From Rhopalosiphum padi (taxonomy: Eukaryota > Arthropoda > Insecta > Hemiptera > Aphididae), in the NCBI RefSeq assembly GCF_020882245.1, contig NC_083600.1, positions 45,417,019 to 45,481,018 of the forward strand: DNA of 64,000 nt, read 5' to 3'. The notes below the pieces were generated by a model that worked only from the letters and a program-made list of their open reading frames with translations, was not told the origin of the DNA and did no database searches. Below are positions 11,511 through 25,734 of the stretch, piece after piece. Numbering within the stretch: the first letter of the stretch is position 1; each line of letters opens with the position of its first letter. The position numbers and the translations under genes are program-made.

Positions 11511-14500
11511 TATGGGTATAGCATTTTTTTTTTAAATTTTATTTCTGTAACCAATATTACACAAGTAAACAAAATAATGTTCATTTTCCGTGAGCCAAAA
11601 CGAAATTCTTGTGTGAGTCACCTATAGTGGTTGAGTAACGAAGCAGAGAACACTCACCGAATTTCTAGGAATATGTGAGCAAAATTTTATGAAAAATTGT
11701 TTGAGTAATTTCCAATTTTAATACCCATGCAAATGTATATCAATTTTTTATTCACATAGGTTATAGATAGATACATATATATTATATCGTACAGCTAATA
11801 ATTATTCTCATTATACGGATTTAAGTTTTTGAATTTTCGACTATTTTCAATTTAAAACTCTATAAGTTGCGCGCTATGGACAATTACTGCTTTGAATAAT
11901 TGCACATTTTTACATATTCGCTGGTATGGTAAGCATAATAGTATATAATGAGGGCAAAATGAAGTATTTTCATGGTGCTAAACAATGTAAACAATAATCA
12001 TAAGATACAAATATTGACATAGACAACAATAAGTGATCGTGAATGTAAGTACATATTACTGATCACGTGACGGAATCGGATGTAAGATTAAAAATGTACA
12101 CTCGAAATACTACCTATATCATATAAGTATAGTCACGGCGGCGTAACAGCCATTGGTATAATATTGTAGTTTACGTTTTTTAAGTAAATCGGAATATTAC
12201 AACACACAGCAGGAACGATTTATTATGTGGAGGAACTGATTTAGCGAAGAAACATAAAATTCTAAAAAGTAGTAACTCTTGTCGCGGATATTGATTTATA
12301 TTTTTAATCACAAAACTAAAAAAGAACTTGTTTGGTAATTCTCGTTTTTCCATAAAAAATTAAGTATCTCAATCGTAGTTGTAAGCGATTTCTAGATTGG
12401 CGGCGATCCGAGCTAATGACATAATATTGTAACAATATATTGTTTTTAATTTCGTATCTAGAGGTGGTGGCGCCATATAGTTGTAACCGGCCGGTCTGAT
12501 CTGAGCCGAATAAAGTGGAATTTCGCACACCGGAAATGCTGGATGATCGGTCATGTGTCAGCTGCAGCTGTTCGCGCTGTACATTATGTAGAAACAGGTA
12601 TATGCATAAGCGTGTATACTGTATATATAATTTATGTTTATGTATGGGTATTAAACCCTCTTCCGGTTGCCCGTGGGATGACTATAGGCGCAATCGTTTC
12701 CGCTATTTCCGGTTTCGCCCAAGCTGCTGCTGAATCGTTTACGTCGTTGTACACACGCGCTCGCCTGCCTGTCAATATTATATCCACCTGACCACCTTTA
12801 GACGGCCGAACACGAAGCAGATGTCGTCTGTTTATAATAACACGGCCATCCTACACTAATAATATTTTAATAATAATATCTATTTGGATACGCCGGTAGC
12901 AAAGTCGTTCTCGGCGGCGGAACCACTTACGGTCGAGGACAGGACGAAATGGGCATATCTCATATCTGTACCATCCCCCCTCCCCCAGCCGACGACCAAA
13001 ACATCGTCGTCAGTTGTTGTAAAAATTAAAAAATTTATACCGTATACCTGTATTTGATATTATAAGAGACGACCAGTAGGTAAAACGAAGAACATTTTTA
13101 ATTATCTTATTATCATCGTCAGTTTTGTACTCTTTTTTTTGTTTTTCTAATTGGCGATTTAATTTATATAGGTATAATATATAATACTATTATGAACCGG
13201 AAATTATTATTGTTGAGATAAAGTTTTACAAAAAATAAAATAAAAGTAGTTACGAACGTCGATGTATACAGTAGCTATATGTATATTTATATTTATTATT
13301 TTCGATATCCTATATGTAAATAAAAAATGTGTATAGTTATAGTCTTTTATATATATCACTTTTGGTAAATAATTTCAGTTATATTTGACATTGAAATTCA
13401 AAGTTGTATAAAACAATATTTTTTTAACTCTAAATGCCTACTAGATATTTGCATAACATGCAACTCATGCAAGTATATAATTAATATAATTTATAGTCTG
13501 TGCAGATGATTATAATATATTAGACGTTTAAGTTTTTTATATTATTGTATTACAGAACTAACAACACCATATTATAATAATCTTAATATAATAAATATTT
13601 AACGACCAATAAACATAAAAAGTCATACAATAACTATAATATTATACAAGTAGACAGAATTTGTTACTCGTAAATAATATTTAGGTGTACGTTATAGGTG
13701 AGTAAAAATCGACCGTCACGTTTTACATGAAATGACGTTCAAAGGAAAAATAAGCAAATTTTCCGAGACTTATTAAAGTAGGTATTCAAGTCACAAGTTT
13801 CAACGCGCGAAGATTGCAAACAAGCGATATATTTTTTTTTCGCGGGACGACCTGTCATTATACATCAAGCACTATTTAGGTGCATTAAGGTGTAATCAAA
13901 AATGAGTTTAAACACAGACAATTATTGCCTTAATGGGCCGTCGTCGTTTTTACAGCGAATAAAGCTTGGGGTCGATGGTGTAACGTTTCGAAAGAATCGT
14001 TTTCCGCGTAAGAGCGGTGTACGTCTCACTCGTAATAATATTATATATAACAACAGCGGACCATAATCTTTAGCGTCGCCGAAATCGGTGTAATAGTAAT
14101 AATAACAGCAACGATGATAATAGTTTTCACCAACAACACTGTTATTATTGTCGAGCGCAGAAAGAAGCCGGAGAAGACGTAGAATTAATAATAATAATAT
14201 AATGAATGAACAATAATAATGATCGAGTGTATAATATATTATATTTATGTGCATTCATATTGTATAGGTACGTGTTTTAAATTGCGTAATTATTTACTAA
14301 TAACAATGCGCGTAAACGGTTTGTCGTGATCCAACCGCGAGAGAGGATTTTGACGACCGTTTCTATACGTAACATTTGACCGAAACGACTTTCATTCCAA
14401 AAGAAGCAGTTTATTTATCAGCATGTAAACATTTTGTCGTTTAACTTAACGAGTCGAGATTCGTACTTCACTTTCTACACCGGACGAAAAAGTATTCGCC

Positions 14501-14963
14501 TTACAGACGGAGTGTACTCGGAGGCGTTTCAAAAACATATTTAAAATACGCTCATTATTTAATCTGCTGTTTACTATCTAATCCGTAGTTATTATTATTA
14601 TTATTATTATTAATTTTGTTAGTTTACAAACTGTATAGGTAATTCTTTAAAATTCTTATTGAATTATTAAATTATCACTATTGGTTTTATGCGCATATAT
14701 CATGATATTATCGAATGATGTATAGTGGTCTACTTATGGTTTTTTTTTTCAGGATAATTTCAAGTCCAATTTCGATTTGACAAACGCGCGTGATATTTTA
14801 ACGACAGTAAATACCTATGCAACGCTACAACAGTACAACCGATTTTCTAATCAACCTATTATAATAGTCATTGATTATTTATCGGTAAATACGAATTCGT
14901 TCATCGACAGCGCGATGGGTACGGCGATTAAGCGACCTCGGGACGCGTACCTTGTTCAGTCAT

Positions 14964-14967
<4 letters not shown>

Positions 14968-14996
<29 letters not shown>
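14968..14996. repeat. (TG)n microsatellite
   Basis: About 14 units. The open frame entering it from 14753 reads it as an alternating Cys-Val run, a sign that the frame's end is not coding. Confidence 0.97.
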
Positions 14997-14999
<3 letters not shown>

Positions 15000-15333
15000 T
15001 TTACAGTGCGGCGTGATATGAATTTGACGAAAAAAAAATTGAACACACAAATGTTGTCGATTTATCTTTGGGCGTCGTAGGGAACTTAATATACACACCA
15101 CTGACTATTGCGCGATCGCCGAGTACCGAGAATTATAACGTTATATATGTTGCGTAATACGAGCAGACGACATGTCATGTTCTTACGAAACTCGTCGCAA
15201 GTCCGGGGGAATCTGTATTACACGGCGGGCCATCGTCCGTATATTTTATGGCGATCGTCGTCAACAAAATAATGCGATGATTTTAAGGACTTTTCGGCTC
15301 TCTCGTGAGTCGACAAATCCACGTGTAAACAAG

Positions 15334-15365
15334 CACACACACACACACACACATACACACACACA
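15334..15365. repeat. (CA)n microsatellite, one interruption
   Basis: CA units broken by a single T. Confidence 0.95.
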
Positions 15366-15608
15366 TAGACTATATTATATTATACCGAGGTGCTCGCATG
15401 ACTACTATATATGCGATATAATATAAGACACTTATTGTGCCGCGAGGAAAGTGAAGGCTGAGCTCCGCCGCCGACGCCAACTCGTCCGTCGTCGTTACAT
15501 AACGGATAAAATATAACAAAAAAAAAAAAAACTCTTTAAACACAAGTATAATACGACTACCATAATAATATATTGATATACATATATTGTGCGTGTGTAT
15601 AATCGCAT

Positions 15609-15631
15609 TGTGTGTGTGTGTGTGTGTGTGT
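15609..15631. repeat. (TG)n microsatellite
   Basis: About 11 units. Confidence 0.95.
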
Positions 15632-18273
15632 AAGACACATTCGGTCGCCTTATATATAGAACGCGCTAAAGAGCCGCAGAGAGTCTACGCCGGTGAAAGG
15701 CAAACACTTACTCGCGCGTAATACTACCGACGTTATACACACATTTAATGTATAGTATATATAGGCACGTGAATTATACACGCGCGTTGGTTCGCGTGAA
15801 GAAAATATTGTCGTTACTGTATATTGTATTATTATATTGTGTTCGCTCTGTGTGTATATCGGCTCCGTCGATCGGAAGTAGCTGCGCCGCCCTATATATT
15901 GTACACAGTTATATTACAATGTAAAACAGTATACGAGTATATTATAGGCAGTACATAGGTACGCGCGTGTGTTGATCCGCGAAGACCGTCGATTTCTCGC
16001 GTGAGATAGACAGACGCGCGTGAAATCCGCCCGGAAGTCGTATATACTAGGCACTATAATATAACCACTCTGCGGCTGCAGTGCATACCTATATATATAT
16101 TATAATATATATAGATACCAGCGTCGCATACATATATATATACCGTATAAATGAGTCGATAACATACACCTATAATATGTGTGTCGCCGTCACATTATGT
16201 ATGCGTTTATAGGTGGGTAAACGACAAACGAATCGACAACTTAATGTCATCACGTGTTACGTTCAAAATAATATATGTATAACAGAGCGGATGGTGAACC
16301 TTTTTTTTTTGGTCTGCTTGTCAAGTAAAAAATCGTGATCGATTATTGTTAACCAGCGTTTCTTTATAAAATCAATAATTATAAAAAACCACATCCCGTC
16401 TTCGTCCGCCGCACCACTCAAAACAGTCGAGTGCTATGTTTCGTCGACGAACGAAATAAAAAAATAAAATACGATTATAAAAGTCATAAGATAATATTAT
16501 AGAAGATGATAAATGTCATCAATAACTCGGTTTATCAAATTTTCGGTAATTTTGTTATTCGTTATTCGAATTATCGAATTACGTGTCACTTTAAAAGCGT
16601 TCGAGTGTCATATAGGTTAGCCATATCCCTGTTATATTTAAACCGTCTTTTTGAGAAACGGCGTAAGTCAATAAAAGGAAATTCGAAGAAAACAATAAAA
16701 AACAGTTTTTACGCTGCCAGTTATATACATATATAGTTATATGGTGGATAAACCGAGAGGTCTCATGGAAAGAACTCGGTGATGAGATACGAAATTTCAA
16801 AAACAAAAAAAACCTACGTTTAAGCCCGGGGGAGGTGCGTGTAAAGGTCTTCGACTTACGTCGTTTCTAAAATACACGATTCTCCGTGGTGTAAAAAGGC
16901 TATAAATAATATTATTAAAATATTGTTTTAATTTTTTTTTTAACGATAGGAAATAAGGGGCAGTGGATTTTTATTGGTTATTATTTGGTTCAACCACATA
17001 AAAAATTAAATATTTTATTTTAAATGTTCACGTGTCCTGATGATTCTATCATCCATATACATAACACATTCCACGTATTATCTCAATTTTCAATATTTCG
17101 TGCAGACTTACGTCGTATCGATTACGTTTTTGATCTGTCAAATTGGCGGGTTAATTCAGCAGTCGATTCCGATTTCATAAACTTGAGGTCTTAAATGAAA
17201 TTTGGACTTTTTTGGGATACATTGCATCGGTTATGGTCGTTAAATCGACTTATTTCGTTCAAAAACATCTTCAGCGTATTATATCAATCGGACGAGACGA
17301 CGATAACGGTGCTAACGTTGTTTGATTTCTCGTTCAAAAACCGTTAAACAAATAATAACGATAATGTGTCTATAATATTATTCTAGTGTATACGACGTAC
17401 CTACACTTAATATAAAAAAAACAATTACATAACAATATATCGCCTACAATTATAATATATAGGTTATTATTATATAATATTTGACGACGAATTTTAGGCG
17501 AAATATCATAACGTATTCTCACACTTGTCTTGTCCGCATAATATAGTCCTAAAGCGGACGTACATGGAGTTTTCGAGCGACCAGAGCACTCGTATAGTGG
17601 CGGCTTACGGTTATCGGAATCTTCACACTATCTCTACCGCGGAAAAACTCGATTGTGACGTGACGTTGTATACTGCAACTACCCGCGACAATCACGTGAA
17701 CCACACATTGTCGCGAGACGGTAAAAAAATGTAAAAACACAATAATAGTATACGTATACCGCCGCCGTGTACTCGAGTGTCACAAAAATCGTATTCACTT
17801 TGTCGTCCTCGTTCGTCATTCGCATTATTTACACATATTATATATTATAATATTATTATGTATTTTACATTTTATTATTATCGCGGGCCGTATCGACCGA
17901 TTTCCAACGTCCCGAAGTTCGCGTATTTTACATATTATACGACCCGATATCGTCGTCATCACACGTCGGAGGTCTGATGAAAGTGTATCTCTGTCGGGAA
18001 ACGTTAAGATCTATTTGCAACGACGCGAACTGCCTGCGTGTCATTAGTAATAAAATTGTACCGTCGAGTATACACTATAGTATAGTATAGTCACCACAAT
18101 AATATAATAATAATAATATGTTATACATCGGAATACGCCGGGAACTCGCGATGTGCACTCAAAACGTATCGCATGTACAAACCTGTCACCGTTTTTTCAT
18201 AATATATATAATATAAAATATAACACATCACCGCTGCACTGCTGCAGTATCTAATATCATGGTGGCTGCGCGC

Positions 18274-18284
18274 GGGGGGGGGGG
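18274..18284 (+). repeat. Poly-G tract
   Basis: Eleven consecutive G in otherwise AT-rich DNA. Confidence 0.9.
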
Positions 18285-20091
18285 TGCATTTGTTTTAACA
18301 CGACCGTTCTCGCCGCTACCCCAAACGGATTTTGTCCACATATTCTCGAATATTTTTTTTCAAAACAACAATGTTTACTTTGTCAATTTTACAACGCAAT
18401 TATACTATTAATACACGATTACACAAGTTCAATATTCGAACACAAGTCTTAAGCAGTCACCTCGTTTTCCACCCCGTGAAGTACATCACTGCGGTATATA
18501 TTATATATTATATTAAATTACCCGTTTATTTGTTGTATACGGAGAGAAGACGACGATACATCGCGGTTATTGTTTGCGTATACAAATGCAGTTAATTGGT
18601 ATATGAAACGAAACGTTTACTTCCGAAGTACAATTATTATTCAGCCAGACGGTTTATTGTATTCGTGTGCCGATTATGTATAACAATAATATTAAGTCAT
18701 CGCATTGCGTTTACATGAACCGTTTTGTAATGAAAACGCGACTAATACTTATAATAATGTTGCGGAAGTGCTATTTTCTCAGGGGTGGCCCCAATAGAGT
18801 TATTTGGCGTTCAGGACAAATTTATTTATCGTGGACTTTGCTTACACAGCAACAAGAACACTCGTACAAAAATCCCGGAAATTTTTATCATGTCTTGTAT
18901 ATAGTTTTATTTTATATCCTAGCTTTGTGCCCAATGACTTATGCACATAATATGCAGTAGGTATACGACTAATCGATTTGATATTTATTTATATATAAGT
19001 ACTTGTATATTATATTGTTATTATGTTAGTCGTATGTAATTTTCAACAAAATTAATATTAATATTTCATTGGGATAAACAAAATATCAACAAATACAAAA
19101 AAGACAAATACAATATAATTCGTTTATAAAATGAATAGCTATCGCCGATCATTACGACATTATACGTATTACGATTAGTCACATCACTATTGCCATTATC
19201 AATGTTAACGTGTACAAGTCATGGATATGATGTAGCTTTGTCGTGTACTGGGATATTTTTTGCATTAAATTTTCTCATTATTACGGAGGGTCGCCAGGTC
19301 TAAAAATGCGGTCGGGGACTAGGACGAAATAATATAATATGTCCCAGTTGACCTACTCCAGGTCCGCCCCCGCCGTTATCGCAAGTAAAATAAATGAAAT
19401 TTCTGCACATTTGCATAATGCATTACAATGTTTTGTTGTAAAAGATACACAATAAAATAACAATAACCGATAAGACCTTTATGCGCCTAAATGTATAACG
19501 CATATTCAAATAGGTATACGCGCATTGTGCATGTCTCCGTCTACTCCGCACATTTTCTTCGAGTGTACACAAAAGAAAAGGTTATACGTTAAAAAATAAA
19601 CATCGAGTTCAGACGTTGTGCGTTTGGCCGTTAACATCTATGGCGGATACCTACCTACTTGCTACACCGTATAAATAAAAAAAAAAAATGTAATATCATA
19701 TAATATTACGATATTGTGCTTTGTGGATGTCGTCTACCTAAATATTACTCGTGTTTATCTGAACCAACAGAACCAGAAATAAATCACAGGCTATACCCGA
19801 GTGCGCGTTCATTTTGTGGGTTTAGTGACCACATACGCGGTAAAGACCATAATATAATGTATGCAGGCTTATATTAATTATTCGTACGTATGCCATGGGC
19901 GATGTGCCTGACAATCGGTGTGCTTATAATATTCGTCGGACGATTAAAAAAATAGCACGTCTTCGGCGTCTCCTCGACGTCGGAGAAACACAATGTTAAA
20001 ATTAAATTAAAAAAAAATAATGTTAAACGCGACTGCGTATACATGCAAATGCGTTTTGAGGTGTGCTCCGTTTATCGTACGAGATGTACAC

Positions 20092-20111
20092 GTGTGTGTG
20101 TGTGTGTGTGT
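20092..20111. repeat. (TG)n microsatellite
   Basis: About ten units, roughly 200 bases upstream of a second TG tract. Confidence 0.92.
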
Positions 20112-20307
20112 AATGCGCATGTATATAGTCATATGACATATATGCATATAACCAAATTATATTCACCTTAATATGTAAAGTACCTGCACATTATAATTAT
20201 TACGGGTCGAAACGGATTTCAACATAAACGTCTCGGCATAATGTAATAATTAACGACGCATAAATAACATTGTATTTCCTTTAATTTCGCATAGCCACAC
20301 AGTGCAC

Positions 20308-20326
20308 TGTGTGTGTGTGTGTGTGT
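20308..20326. repeat. (TG)n microsatellite
   Basis: About nine units, preceded by the small palindrome CAGTGCACTG. Confidence 0.92.
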
Positions 20327-20378
20327 ACACCATCGAAAAAACCGAAAACAAACGTCGAAATTTCTCTTTTCCCATTAC

Positions 20379-20409
<31 letters not shown>
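20379..20409. repeat. (AAT)n microsatellite
   Basis: Ten units. Confidence 0.95.
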
Positions 20410-22084
20410 TATATTATGATGTCCTATCGTTACGTCCCAATCGACGTGGCTCGGGCGTGTTTTTTTATTTTATTTTTTTTTTTGTTAGATAAATTCGACG
20501 ACACGCAGAGATTTGAACTACCTATTATCCAAACTATCTAATGATAAGCAATAATAACTATATTTTATACACATTAAAATAAGCTAATCTCGAGAAGCAG
20601 TACCGTGTGAAACGTTCAGATTTTTTGATTTTTTTGTTTTCTTGCGTTGTGTTTGATTTTTTGCTCAGAAAATTTTAATTTTGGTCGATGCAAACTCTGT
20701 TGAGACAATTTGATATATTAAATAATAACGCTGCAGACAACACGTTCTAATTGGCGGTTTGTGCTGTATATTATAATATGCACCGTAACGACTGTAACCT
20801 GATAATCGGTTTCGGGTTATAAGTTCTAACATTAATGTGAAACATTTAGTAAATGTCCAATGATGTCAATTTAAGCCATCACAAGGTATAAAAAGAAATT
20901 TTCAATGACAAACTCACATGATATAAGTGCCTATATCTTTAATAATTATATCATTTGGTTTAAAAGATCATTTTAGATGAAAATTATTAATAGTTCTCAA
21001 GTTTATAGCTTAATTTCTTCTCTATGTATAATTTTTAAAATCATTAGTATCCGGAGTTCAAATAAAATTATGTTGACGAAAAAGAAAGTAGGATATTATA
21101 TTATACATATTTCAAATATAGAACATAAATCATTAAACTATTACAGAATGATTCACTTATCCTCATTTTGTCCTTCAATAATGAATTTATTCAAATTCTA
21201 TATGTTGGAATTTTTAGTATACTTAAGAACAATAATTTTTATTATTTAGATTTTTTTAAGCCACTTAAGCAGCGTCTTGAAGTGATATAGACTTGTTTTT
21301 TCAATTTTTCAAAAGAGAACCAATATTTTATTTGTACTGTAAAATGTTAAGTAGAGATAATTTTTTTTGAAAATTTTGATATACAAAATTAAATGCAAAC
21401 TAATAGTTTCTGATTTCTCATAATTCTCTTAAAATGGATTTGAAAAAATATAAAATATAATATGTAACATTAAATCTAGTATTTATTATAGATACAGTGA
21501 GACAATTTTTACAAATATATTATTATAAAATGTTGATACATGATTAATAGATAAGCTTATGTCTATTATGAAAATGAAATATCCAAATACGATAAAATAT
21601 TTTAAGAAGACTTTAGGTTCTTAAATTGTACTCTAGGAGATGGTAACTTCAACTGAACCCGATGAAAACCAGATGATCCATAATCATCCATCTAAAAAAC
21701 TTTTAGTAAACTTACACGATGAACATCACATTTGATAAAAAAAATACAACACAACTCTGCATTGAAATAATATCTTAGTAATACAGAGTGGAGTAATGTG
21801 AAGTAGAGTAGAGTGTCTTAGGGAACTGCAAACGAGTTGTGTCTCAAATACGGAATTGTGTCCCTAGGTATTTTTTAGGTTACACGAGTTGTGGTGGTAA
21901 ATGTATTTTAGATACACGAATACACGAGTTGTATCTCGATGATAAATTTACATAATATACACAAATCAAGAAATTTGTTCATTCTCCATTACGATATTAT
22001 ATAAATGTATTATAATTACATTTTTAACAAAATAATACATTTCGTTTCGTCATAATAATATACTAGTTATTAATAATACTTTTC

Positions 22085-22127
<43 letters not shown>
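22085..22127. repeat. (AAT)n microsatellite inside the MULE
   Basis: About 14 units, lying between the left inverted repeat and the transposase fragment. Confidence 0.95.
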
Positions 22128-22128
<1 letters not shown>

Positions 22129-22322
22129 ATGTAAATAAATAAATAAAATATTCAAATTGAAATAAATTGTCATATTATCATATTTAAAATTAACATAACT
22201 AAAAGTATAAATCATTGTGTATTGTGCAAAAATTTAAGTGAAACTATTTTTATAAATTCAAATTTAAAAATGTCGTCATTTGCATTTGCATATGCATTTA
22301 AATTTTGATTTGAATATAAAAA

Positions 22323-22592
22323 TCATATTATTAAAAAAAATGTATTTTCTATTTCATTTTGGTTAATAAATGGCAAACCAAAAATGTACTTTAAAAATTT
22401 GCCTATTTCGGAAGATCCGTCCTTATTTTCTGCGAATAAACCGATTTCCTGACATTTTCGTAACAAATCGACTTTGACAGAAATAGAAGCCACAGCTTTT
22501 AATTTATATTCTCGTGGGGAATTTAAGTATGGTATTGGAATTGTTCCGTTATACATTAGTGTACCTATACAATGTGTTATCTTATTATTCAA
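22323..22592 (-). pseudogene. MULE transposase fragment
   Basis: The frame contains LLRKCQEIGLFAENKDGSSE followed by IGKFLKYIFGLPFINQNEIE. This fits the stretch after the catalytic core of MULE-domain transposases, where the family pattern is a helix like WRKxQxLGL, a short acidic loop, a helix ending in L-F-LPFLP, then an E-VE-F motif. The N-terminal catalytic region is absent upstream, the frame has no proper ATG start, and it ends a few codons after the motif in T-rich sequence. It is a broken remnant. Position inside inverted repeats supports the assignment. A chance match is possible but unlikely given the order of features. Confidence 0.6.
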
Positions 22593-25500
22593 TAATCAAG
22601 GTGAATATAGATATAATCATCGCAGTTCTGCTATGTACACTTTTATATCTCATTACGACAATAAAATATTATAAAGAAAGTAAAATGTATATTTACATTG
22701 TATTATAATTTTTAAGGGTACATAACTTGTGTACCTAAACATTTTTTGCCATTAGGACACAACTCGTGTACTAGTAGTTTTGTTAGGTCACATCTCGTTA
22801 ATAATTGAGGTATAAGAGTATTCTACAAAATGTTTGTTCATTATATTCATCTCGTGTATACTTTAAATACTTATAACTAATAATAAATTGTTCAAAATTT
22901 GATTTTTATAGACCAAAATACTTCAAATAATATTCTGTTTTGGAATGTTAAAAATGTATATTGTCATTAAAAAAAATGAAAACTTAAAAAAATTATAACG
23001 ATAAAAATAGTACAAGTATATTTTTTTAAATAAAAAAGTTATGTAACGACATGAAATTGTAAAAAAAAAAAATAAGTCAAAAACTTTAATGTTTTTTGAA
23101 ATAATTAGTATCTTATGTTAAATGGAACACCCCGTTTATCCATTTGAATTTATAAGATAATACAAAGTCTATATAGTATTTATCATTTTAAAATAATATG
23201 ACGTTCTTTAATAGAACATCACGCACTCTCTATTTGAGGGGTTTACTATAGGCAATTTCAATACAGTATTCAGAAGAATTAAAATTTATGTCTTACATAA
23301 TATTAAATATATTTAAATATTTTAAAAGTGTTCCCACGTCAGAATCAATAAAGGTTTTTGTGTACTTACGAAATAGTATAGATAAACAGTTTCGAGTGGG
23401 AAAAACTTAGGACTTTAAGACATTATTATTTATATCAGATTACTCAAATTATTGTTTACACTATATAAAAGATAACATTATTTTTGTCTTAGCATTTTTA
23501 TATATTTTTTTATATAAACACTCACAAATTTGCAATATACAAATAAAAAACAAAAAACCAAGAATTTAAGAAGCTTTATGAATTAATGATTTGGATTATC
23601 TGTAAGTAGAAAATAAATAAATAACCGCTTCGACATAGATGAAGTTCTCTTTTTTCTTTTATGAACTTTTGATAACAGAGAAAACTGTCTCCAGAAGTTT
23701 AACTCGGACAAAACCATTTTTATGGATACATTACACGATGGCCAATAAGTCTTCTGGAGCACACACAAAAATTCCAAAAAATTAAAATTTTAATTTTTAA
23801 TAAATTCATTATAAATAATTACAATTGGGGTGAGAATTTTTGGTAAATCATAGGTATAGTTTATAATAATATGTGGCGAGTAATATATTTCTTTATTTTC
23901 ATATATTATTATTTATGGTGTGTATAAGAGATCGGTTTAAACAAATTTTTATCACATAGATAACGTTACAAAAACGTCGATATATATATAGCGGCTGCGA
24001 GTAACGCACTGAAATATAATATTTAATAATATCGCGTCTGTAGAATATCATCATGCACAACAGACTATATTATAATATATTATGTATTGACGTGTCTGCA
24101 GACCTCACTTTGATCGCGAGAACTGCGTGGAAAAAAATCGATGCAAATAGCAAAACAATTATTTGGAACAGAATCAGGCCAAATCGTGTAGTGTCGCGCG
24201 GTTGCGGCGTGAACGAACACAGCAATGCGTGGCTCATCGCATGCGTATTATTATAATATTATATTGTTATGTACGAAAAAATGTCGCTACCGACGGATAC
24301 AATGCGATAGGTGCAACATAATAATGTTATTATTGTAACGCTCCGCCGACGTGTGCTACACATAATAATATCATAATAAATAATATTGCTGCGCGTGATC
24401 GCGGCAGTTCGTGTTTTAAACGCGAGTTAGCTGGTTAGATAGAGTTATATTCGTCACTGCGCATGTCCGCGATAACAATCGTCATCGAGTGTCATCCGCG
24501 AAGTCTCGCAATATAAAATCGAATTCACGCATAATATGTCCATGTTATTATTACAATAATATTATATCATTGTTCTCGCGAAAGTCGAAACGACTCGGTT
24601 CTGCGATCTGCCGCTAATTATTATAATATTTATAATACGACGTATGTCGGCATTTATTGTTGTTATTATTGTGTAGGTTACGGTGGTCATAAACAGTATA
24701 TACCGCTGGTACCTATAAACTGTATACGTCTGCGGTGGAGAGTCTTATACAGATTTCGCAATAATCGTGTGACAGGACCCGCAGTGATGGGAAAACGAGT
24801 CGGTCAAATGGCCGAGTTCGCGAAATATTTGCGAATATTATTATTTGTTTTTTTTTTTTTTCTTGTTCAATAGTCGTTCGTTTTTAAAACGCTACGCAAT
24901 AATGTGCTACGGCGTGGTATATACGATAGGTTATGCACTTATATACGAACGCTGTCTCGTGTTCGATTCCGAGCCATCGGAAGCCATAATATCTGTCATA
25001 TTTTTTTAATCGCGAAAAAGTTCATTTCGCAAGTCGTCCGTTGAACTCGGATACTGATACATAATACATTACACGCGTATTACGTGCAAATCGAACGCGG
25101 CGTTTGCTCTGGAAACGAACATTAACGTTTCAATTTTCTCAGTATGGTTTTCGACTGTAATAATATTATATAGAACGAAATCGATTGCAATAAACCAGAA
25201 ATAGCGTATACCATATATTATTCTCTACGTATGTATTTTTCTATACGTTTTTGGTTTTTTTTTTTATTATTATTATATTCGGTCTATTGTTTATCTCACA
25301 ATCCTCAATCTGCCCTAACTCACGTGTGTTCTTTTCCTAGTAACGCAGTAGGTTCTCCATTTTTCGGGGACACTGACGTTTCAAGTGATTCGGGAAGTAT
25401 TTTTCTCGGTTATTACGTCTTATATTTCAGTTACGAATCAGACACTCTAAAAAAAAATGCGCATATTTTCCACTCAAAATATACGACACGCAGTGGTCTT

Positions 25501-25714
25501 GCACGCGTAGGTCTAAGTTCTATATACTAACAAAGCGCCAATCGCAAAAAAATTACAAATTGAAATTCTATGAATTAAAAAAAAATTAAAAAAGATAGTA
25601 AAAAAAAGTGAATAAAAATCGATAACGACCGTAATAAATTAATCAGCGGCGTTGACTTATCGTCCCAACAACAAAATCGTGTATAGGATACTCTTTCAAA
25701 AGCCAATACTACCA

Positions 25715-25734
25715 CGCCGCCGCCGCCGCCGCCG
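25715..25734. repeat. (CCG)n tract
   Basis: Seven CCG/CGC units. Confidence 0.93.

Larger units (their letters stand above)
10501..20500. other. Intergenic sequence, CpG-rich in parts, no gene recognised
   Basis: About 10 kb with CpG-rich stretches (12.1-20.1 kb) and several TG or CA microsatellites. The frames at 12369-12554 (minus) and 14753-15016 (plus) have somewhat protein-like composition and are treated as findings. The plus-strand frames at 12543-12791 and 17525-17734 have no recognisable domain. Confidence 0.6.
21832..22799 (-). mobile_element. Decayed Mutator-like (MULE) element
   Basis: A transposase fragment is flanked by inverted copies of one word. On the left TACACGAGTTGTG appears in direct orientation near 21883 and a variant near 21920, with CGAGTTGTGTCTC at the outer edge. 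On the right the reverse complement TACACGAGTTGTGTCC lies at 22755-22771, with CGAGATGTGACC at the outer edge. The similar order of words on both sides suggests long terminal inverted repeats with internal subrepeats. The element is under 1 kb, so most of the transposase is missing. No 9-bp target duplication is obvious. Confidence 0.6.
20501..23940. other. AT-rich block containing a decayed MULE
   Basis: AT-rich and CpG-poor. Apart from the Mutator-like element at 21832-22799 and a long AAT tract, I see no gene. The minus-strand frame at 23583-23777 and the plus-strand frame at 20977-21249 match nothing I recognise. Confidence 0.65.

Noticed and set aside
24900..24990. A T-loop-like word (GTTCGATTCC) suggesting a tRNA
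   Set aside because: The flanking bases do not form a T stem, and no acceptor, D or anticodon arms can be drawn.
25231..25530. A 99-codon frame that begins like a signal peptide
   Set aside because: The hydrophobic start comes from a T-rich tract with ATT repeats; no conserved region follows.
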